Origin: Toxonevra muliebris
Lineage: Eukaryota > Arthropoda > Insecta > Diptera > Pallopteridae
Direction of reading: 5' to 3'
Assembly: GCA_963691655.1 (NCBI GenBank)
Contig: OY829327.1
Span: 60,586,079 to 60,650,078, forward strand
DNA: 64,000 nt
Both the position numbers and the translations under genes were made by a program. Under the pieces are notes generated by a model. That model was not told where the DNA came from. It saw only the letters and a list, made by a program, of their open reading frames with translations, and did not search any database. Positions 57,726 to 64,000 of the stretch are shown one piece after another (the stretch's first letter is position 1; each line of letters begins with the position of its first letter).

Positions 57726-59272
57726 GTAATTAACTTATTGACACTTAATATATTTTAGCCTTCTGGCCTTTAAACAAAGGTAAAAATAGGAATATATGAA
57801 AAGACTGTTTTTTTTTCAAAAATGTATAAATTCATACATAAATACCACAGAAAACTTAAATTTTAATCTTCTGACAAATGAAAATTTTGTTGGGAAATTA
57901 TAAAACGTGAAACAGTGATAAGTTTTGGCAATCTTTAACATCTAAATCAAATTTTGCATAGAGTTCTTAGAATTTGAACAGCTGTAGCACCCACAGTAAT
58001 TATTTCATCGACTTCTTAGTCGAATTTGTTTGCTTTGGAGCCATGAAGTTTAACATTCATGAAGGTCAACGGATAAAACTGCGTTTTTAACTCAAAGATA
58101 TTGGTTTGAATGGTAGGCTCAAGAATTGTAAGCGTTTATTAGCAGTCGAAGTCAATTATTTTAGTTTGCTTCAATTTCAATTAAAAATTTAAATTTTTTT
58201 ATGAAAATATTGGACAAACAAAACTAAATGTTGTAAGTATTCTTAAAACCTAGATTGTAAATACGAGTATTAAGTGCTGAATAAACAACGAATGCCGGCC
58301 AATTTAGGAATAGACTTATTTAATATCAAATCTATCTATGTATAAAAGCCTACAGAGGCAGTGGAGTTATGTATGTATGTATATTTAAAGTGTGTATTTT
58401 AAAGGATTGTTGTTTGGATAATTGTGCCAAATTCGAATTACGTACATGTATGTATATTTTATTGTAAATTATCATTGTAACTTAATTTTATTTATGTTAT
58501 ATTTAGTATTTACCAAATACAATATGACCAGAGTAAGTTGCACATTATTTTTGGACAAAACAAGATAAAAGTTAACTATAATAATCATAAGAATTTGCAT
58601 TTGTAAAATAAAATCAAGAAAATATACCAAAAGTAAATACAGCATTATTCAAAAGAAAATGTGTTTTTTTTTTGTTTTGTAATGCAGATTAAAAAAAAAA
58701 TTTAATTTTTTTTGAAGACCACCTACAAGCATATTACTTTAATATGGAAAAGTTCTTAAAAGTCAAAAATCAGTAGAGATGGAGATTCGATCTTTTAGTT
58801 CAATTGGTATCATAAACATTGAGGAGCCTCAAGTTCTTTATAAATAGATTATTTTGAAAAAACTATAAAAATCATTAGGCTGCTTTACACTTACGTTTTA
58901 CATTACATCTTTGAAAATATAATAAGGTATTCTCTTGAACGTGTAAACTCGTAAACCGTGTTAAATTTGTAAGTTTACATGGCTATTTTTGGGAACGCAT
59001 ACTTTGATAAATGTGTAAATCAGGGCGTAAATCAACTATTTAACCGTTTGATCAGGGTTTCATTTTAGTATTTGGTATCAGGGTTTATTTTTAAGTATTT
59101 TTTGTTTTTCAACCATACATTGATACATAGCAGCAGTTAAACAAATTATTATTATTATTTATTAAAATTTGTAGTACAATAAGAATAAATTTTTTTTTTA
59201 GAGTACATAAAAAGCAAGGAAACATAGCTTAGGTAAAAAAAAGAAAAAATTGCTAAATATAAAAAATTAAAA
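57726..59272. other. AT-rich intergenic DNA
   Basis: No gene or bounded element recognised. Confidence 0.5.
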
Positions 59273-59814
59273 ATGGTCACAAGAATTAGGAAAGCAGCAT
59301 TACATCAAGTTATTAACGACACTGCAATAAATGATTTGCGTATGCTGGAAATATTTGAACCAAGTGATGTTACCTACTTAACTCGGTACAGCAAGAAGAA
59401 GTGGATGCAATTTTTGAGGAATGGGCCTGTGCAACCTTGTTTACACATTGCTCTCGGCTAACAGCTAACATATTAACGGCGTCTCATATTTTTATATACC
59501 CAACGAGGGAAAAATCACTCCAAAAGGCCTTTCGGAGAGCTGACAAGTCAGTTATATGCGCATCCTCACCGTATGAAACACCATAACGTTTTTAACCTTG
59601 CATGTCATTGGAAAAAAGCACTCCGTTTTACGCTCCTTTTGGAGTACTTCGAAAGACCTCTCATGAGATCTTTGCGTCAGTAGTTCGTTCGTTTTTTCCC
59701 ACTGTCCTGCTCTACAATATGCAAGTGTTAAAAAAACAAATGCTGACCTTATACTCCTCGGGCCCGTTGGGTAAATACACTCCGGTCCTCAGACTTAGTA
59801 TCAAAATCTTTTAA
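59273..59814 (+). other. Coding-like island of unknown identity
   Basis: A GC-richer patch in AT-rich DNA with three overlapping open stretches (59273-59461, 59401-59586, 59602-59814) in different frames. Segments such as LTANILTASHIFIYPTREKS and ACHWKKALRFTLLLEYFERP look protein-like. I recognise no family. It may be a frameshifted exon or transposon fragment. Confidence 0.25.
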
Positions 59815-59819
59815 CTACA

Positions 59820-60572
59820 GGCAACACTGAAATACTCGGGTACTTTTTCGAAGCTGTTTACGCATCAAATTTGCTATTTTCCATTCAGTTCGTTTTCGAG
59901 ACTCGAAAATATACAAGATTTACAACGTTTTCGTTGCATTTATACGCTGATGGCAATACCCTTAATATCAATGTCTCAAGATAATAGGTGTGTTCACGTA
60001 CTTTCCCAGTAAAAACTTGCAGCGTGAGAGTAAAAGAAAGATTGAGAAAAAAATTCTAACAAAGAGACAAATAGCAGAAAAAATACGTGAACAGAAAAGT
60101 AGTAGAAACTTGCAAGTAAACAGCTGGTCGATTATTATAATTTGTTGAAATCATTTCTTGTTGCGCACCAGTATTCACAAATACTTAAATCTTCCACAAC
60201 TAGGGTGTCCAACTATTCGGCGTTGTCAATTAACCGGTTATCGAATAATGGCAATATTCGAAATTCGGTTTCCGAATACCTACTTGATCAAAAAACCGGG
60301 TTAACCGGATAAACCGGGGTGTCTATTTATTGGGAATATGCAGATTGTATATACATTAGACTGACTGATTTGACACAATTCTTCTACCAGAGATTCTGAC
60401 TAAGTCAATTCAATGTTGCTGCCCATGTCCTCGTCTGAATTAGATGTTGTGTTTCTCCAAATAATCTTTTAAAAATTGTTTCATCGAATTTTCTTTTTTT
60501 ACATTGCGCAAAGTTTATTTGCAAAAAAAATAAACAGAACTTTCGTTTGTGAAGTATGTATGAGATTTTGCT
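59820..60572. other. Intergenic DNA with hAT-like end motif
   Basis: TAGGGTGTCCAACTATTCGG near 60202, followed by AACCGGTTATCGAATA and ACCGGGTTAACCGGATAAAC, looks like a hAT-type left end with subterminal repeats; no matching right end was found. Confidence 0.35.
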
Positions 60573-60790
60573 TTAACCCTAGGGTAGGCACCTGGGCCTA
60601 ATTAGGCCCATTTTGAGTTTAAACACGTAAAACTTTTTTGTTTCTTGATGAATCGATCTGAAACTCCATGACTTCTGGCTCCAATTTTCAGAGCACAAAG
60701 AAATCGGAATAAACTGGTAGAACAACAATTTTTTTTTTTGTCTCAACATCGAAAGTTACCTTCTGGGCCTAAATAAGCCCAGGTGTTTAT
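60573..60790 (+). repeat. Stray piggyBac-like left end
   Basis: TTAACCCTAGGGTAGGCACC follows the TTAA-CCCT rule of piggyBac ends. Inside, GCACCTGGGCCTAATTAGGC (60600) is mirrored by GGGCCTAAATAAGCCCAGGT (60765), an inverted pair. No right end with CCCT/TTAA was found. Confidence 0.45.
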
Positions 60791-60902
60791 TTTTGTGTGT
60801 TGCAAAATCTATAGCAAATTATTTTGAATTTGAAGTTTTTCTAGACGCATGAGGTAATTTTGGGGTTTAAGGAAAATATATATATAAAAAAAATGTATGT
60901 GT

Positions 60903-61060
60903 TAGTGTCCGACCGAATAGTCGGCTTGGGTTCTTCGGCTATTCGGCCTAAAATCCACCTTCGGCTTCGGCAAAAAGTGGCCTAAGTATTTGCTGAAGCC
61001 GAAGATTATAAGCATTTTATTTTGATTGGCATTAAAAATTTATACAAATAAATAAATGTG
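60903..61060 (+). repeat. Stray left end of the TTCGG hAT family
   Basis: TAGTGTCCGACCGAATAGTC opens this stretch and equals the left end of the element at 34777 over 15 bases, followed by TTCGGC-type units. The right end is missing, so it is truncated or interrupted. Confidence 0.7.
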
Positions 61061-61839
61061 ACATAGTTATATAAAGTATTTACATTACAATTTCTGTGTT
61101 ATGTTTTCACCGCTTGCTGGCTCCATTTTTACTTTTGAAGCAACCCACAGATTTGCTACCGTACAAACAGTAATCAGTAATTTTTTTTTATGAACACTCT
61201 GCTGGAGCTAATACAATTAGAGGCAGCAGAAACAAGCCAAACTTTTTTACTTTTTAAGGAAGACTTGAAGCGTATTGAAAGAAGCGTGAATTGTTAGAAA
61301 AGCCGACATTTTCCATTACTGGCACTTCACGTTTTTTTTTGCTTTCAAGGAGGTCAAAAAAATTGAAAATTGTTTTGTCTAAAACCGCTCTAGAATATAT
61401 GTGTAAAGGGATTCGTTGAAATTCACAGTCGATTGAAAGTTACAGATGTTTATTTGCGGGCCCTAATACAGCAGTCATGCATATTTGAACTTTGAAACAA
61501 GTTTTTTTGAAAACAGCATTTTTCGAAATGACTGCCACGGTATCTCCAAAACTAATGAACTGATTGCGCTTAAATTTTCATCGTATCTTCAAGGCATCTG
61601 TAGTTCTACTTCGTCCGAACCAGGATCATTGTGATATCTCTCAATTTGTTTTATTTAAATTGAAATAGTTAAAAAAAAAATGACAAAAATCAAATACTAG
61701 ATAGATACTCAATAATAAATATCTAATACAAACTTTTAATAACTTAACTAAAAGAACATAAGTACAATAAAACTATCTCAAAAATTAAATTTTCAATAGT
61801 TTTACTAAACCCTCTAGTTCCTATGTAACCATAAATCAT
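61061..61839. other. Intergenic DNA
   Basis: No gene recognised. Confidence 0.45.
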
Positions 61840-61945
61840 TTGTCTGATATTAGTCAAATTTGGTGTATGTCATGTTGTGGGCTATAAAATGTGACCGTAT
61901 CTCAAAATGGGCATGGCATTTTCGCAAAAATCCAATATCAAAGTA
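61840..61945 (+). repeat. Dispersed repeat, partner of 9500-9690
   Basis: Carries TTGTCTGATATTAGTCAAAT, GTGGGCTATAAAATGTGACC, GTATCTCAAAATGGG and TTTTCGCAAAAATCCAATAT, the blocks found in inverted orientation near 9.6 kb. The non-LTR sequence starts right after it. Confidence 0.7.
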
Positions 61946-61949
61946 ATAA

Positions 61950-63400
61950 AATTTAATATGGAGACTTACTTTTTCCACTTGTCACTGGACTGATTCTGGG
62001 ACCGAGACCTTAGAGCTCCTCCTGAATACTCATTTTCCGGAGAGTGAAACCTGCGTTGATCATAGTCATTCTGTGACCGATCATCCTTCAAGTAACCCCT
62101 CCCCTTTCCAATTGACCGACACTCTTCTAAAGTGGGCCATCAAATCCTTCAGCCCCTATAAATCTCCAGGGCCAGATGGTATCATTCCTGCGGATATTCA
62201 AAAAGGGGCTGAACACGTAACATCATGGCTACTGCAAATTTATAATGCTTGCCTAAAATTCTCGTACATTCCCAAAAGCTGGAGAGAAGCTCGTGTAGTC
62301 TTAATACTCAAAGCAGGGAAGGCGTCCCATACCAACCCGAAGGACTTCAGACCGATCAGTCTGTTCTCCTTTCTCTTAAAAACATTAGAGAGGGTTCTTG
62401 ATTTTAATATCAGGAACTCTATCAATCCCACTCTTATATCCAAATCACAGCATGTCTATACTAAAGGGAAGTCTGTGGAAACATCGCTCCATGTACTCAT
62501 TGAGGAAGTTGAGAAATCACTTTCCAACAAAGAATACACGCTTGCAGTGTTTCTCGATATCGAGGGGGCTTTCAACAATGTCTGCCCTGACGCTGTCGTT
62601 AACGCCTTAATAAATCTTAATCTTGATGTTAATATGGTTAGATTTATAGGACAACTACTTAAAACACGTATCATCAGCTCCTCTATCGGAAATGATAAAG
62701 TCAAAAAGGTTGTCATTAGGGGCACACCACAAGGAGGTGTAGTATCGCCTCTTATCTGGAATCTGGCGGTGAGCACACTGCTAAACAGATTAGACCAAAC
62801 CGGCTGCAAAATAATAGGTTATGCAGATGACATTGCTATTGCAGTATCCGGCAAATACGTTGCTACTCTTTCAGAACGGCTAAATCACTCACTTAGCATT
62901 CTGTCTCACTGGTGCCGTGAATTCGGTCTTAATGTTAATCCTGCCAAAACTGAGGTTATGCTTTTTACTAGAAAGTATAAAATACCAACTTTTGCCATAC
63001 CCAAAATTAATGGTACCTCGCTTTGCCTTAGCAAGCGCGTCAAATATTTAGGACTTGTTCTTGCTCCTAAACTTCAATGGAAAGCTAACATAGCAGAGAG
63101 AGTACGGAAAGCCTCTTGCGCTCTCTACTCCTGTAAGAGGTCATTAGGAACAAGATGGGGTCTTCAACATCGAGTCTATTCAGCAGTGGTCGAGCCTAAT
63201 CTTCTTTATGGATCCGTCTTCTGGTTGCCAGCTACTGCAAAGGCGGTTAACCTTAAACCACTGGATAAGGTTAGAAGAACGGCAGCCATATTGATTACTG
63301 GGGCTCTGCGTACTACCTCCACGAAAGCTCTCTTCGCAATCCTTCATTGGTTGCCAACCTCACTTCTATTTAAGCAACAAGCTAAGTGCTCTGCTGCTAG
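61950..63400 (+). pseudogene. Non-LTR reverse transcriptase (R1/LOA-like), truncated
   Basis: The frame is open from about 61950 through TETLELLLNTHFPESETC, so the first ATG-like codon is not the real start. RT motifs in order: SPYKSPGPDGIIPADIQ, SWREARVVLILKAGK and DFRPISLFSFLLKTLERV; then AVFLDIEGAFNNV (catalytic Asp at about 62556), RGTPQGGVVSPLIWNL and GYADDIAIAV (62820). The thumb follows with NPAKTEVMLFTRKYK, KRVKYLGLVLAP and VEPNLLYGSVFWLP. All catalytic residues are present. It lacks the endonuclease at the 5' side and stops before RNase H; unrelated sequence with GTATCGGATACTTGATAC continues the frame to 63557. The NTHFP linker matches the relic at 1-2.8 kb. Confidence 0.9.
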
Positions 63401-63557
63401 TCATGATTCGATACAAGTAAATACTCGATCCTTTTCATTGGATTCAAGGACTTTTTTTACTCGATGCTATACCATAACTATTTTACTTGGTATCAGAAAA
63501 AAGGGTCGGTATCGGATACTTGATACTTTGAAAATTATTTTGCTATACAATATTTAA

Positions 63558-64000
63558 AATTGTGGATCGTTTTAAAATATTTTACAGCAATCAATACTTA
63601 ATATATTTCAAAATGTTGTTGCAAAATTATTCAATATGCATATTCAAAACATTTCAGTCCATATTGCAATATTCCAATGTATGAAAATGTTGCAGTACAG
63701 TATTGAGGTTCTAGAAAATATTGCCGCCCATTCATGTAGAACATAATGTTTATTGAAACCTTTTCATTGAAATAAAAAATCTTTTAAACAAGCAATAATA
63801 TGTTGATTAATTTTCCTTCTATTATAAATTTTCTAGCGATTTACATCTAAGCATAATAAATATCATATATTGAATATTTTTAGTTTGGAAACAAATTTTT
63901 GCAAATTTCTTCAAAATTTGGCAGTTCACATTGCTAATATATATTGAATTGCTAATAATATATATTGAAGTTAGCGTCATTTCTATATGATTCATTGGTT
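63558..64000. other. AT-rich intergenic DNA
   Basis: Short AT-rich duplications (AATATATATTGAA near 63936 and 63958). No gene seen. Confidence 0.5.

Noticed and set aside
1..64000. CRISPR array, operon, integron or phage-like system
   Set aside because: Repeats are transposon ends or microsatellites; gene density, splice sites and fd96Ca show animal nuclear DNA.

Overview
This is eukaryotic nuclear DNA: AT-rich, intron-style spacing, and saturated with decayed transposons. The one clear host gene encodes a protein I recognise as the fly FoxB factor fd96Ca, so the window is from a dipteran. A higher fly such as a tephritid fruit fly would fit the repeat load, but that placement is inference. 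I see no bacterial gene organisation, CRISPR array, rRNA or nuclear tRNA.

Layout. 1-2830: minus-strand wreck of an R1/LOA-like non-LTR retrotransposon. 3221-4684: element with two inverted arms of about 400 bp. 7373-10370: plus-strand remains of two reverse transcriptases. 11706-13807: pogo-like DNA transposon lacking its catalytic core, with a nested 250-bp palindrome. 16990-20336: minus-strand Ty3/gypsy relic whose protease-RT linker is replaced by about 500 bp of mitochondrial DNA (COX1 3' end, tRNA-Leu(UUR), COX2 5' end). 20700-26275: complete-length BEL/Pao element with two LTRs and a perfect 5-bp target duplication, but a broken gag-pol. 26429-29312: Harbinger-like and hAT-like non-autonomous elements. 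30760-32141: a possible small spliced gene. 33060-35818: palindromes, a fragment of a repetitive protein family and a hAT element with another palindrome nested in it. 37545-39026: two non-LTR 3' ends. 41631-42336: second Harbinger-like element.

43480-45903 holds fd96Ca: a GC-richer upstream region, a 390-codon uninterrupted CDS at 44326-45498, and a 3' UTR. 46228-47259 is a Tc1/mariner element of DD37D type. 48720-50290 has non-LTR ORF1 and 3' fragments. 53652-54740 is a second pogo-like element. 54740-56560 holds minus-strand RT remains, 56483-57495 an internally deleted piggyBac-like element and 57604-57722 a 119-bp MITE. 60573-63560 holds stray transposon ends and the best preserved non-LTR reverse transcriptase.

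I found no convincing new functional system. The most unusual object is the mitochondrial segment inside the gypsy element. Next are the many elements whose ends can be fixed exactly by target-site duplications, including nested cases. Coordinates of degenerate relics are approximate; coordinates of elements with duplications are base-exact by my reading.
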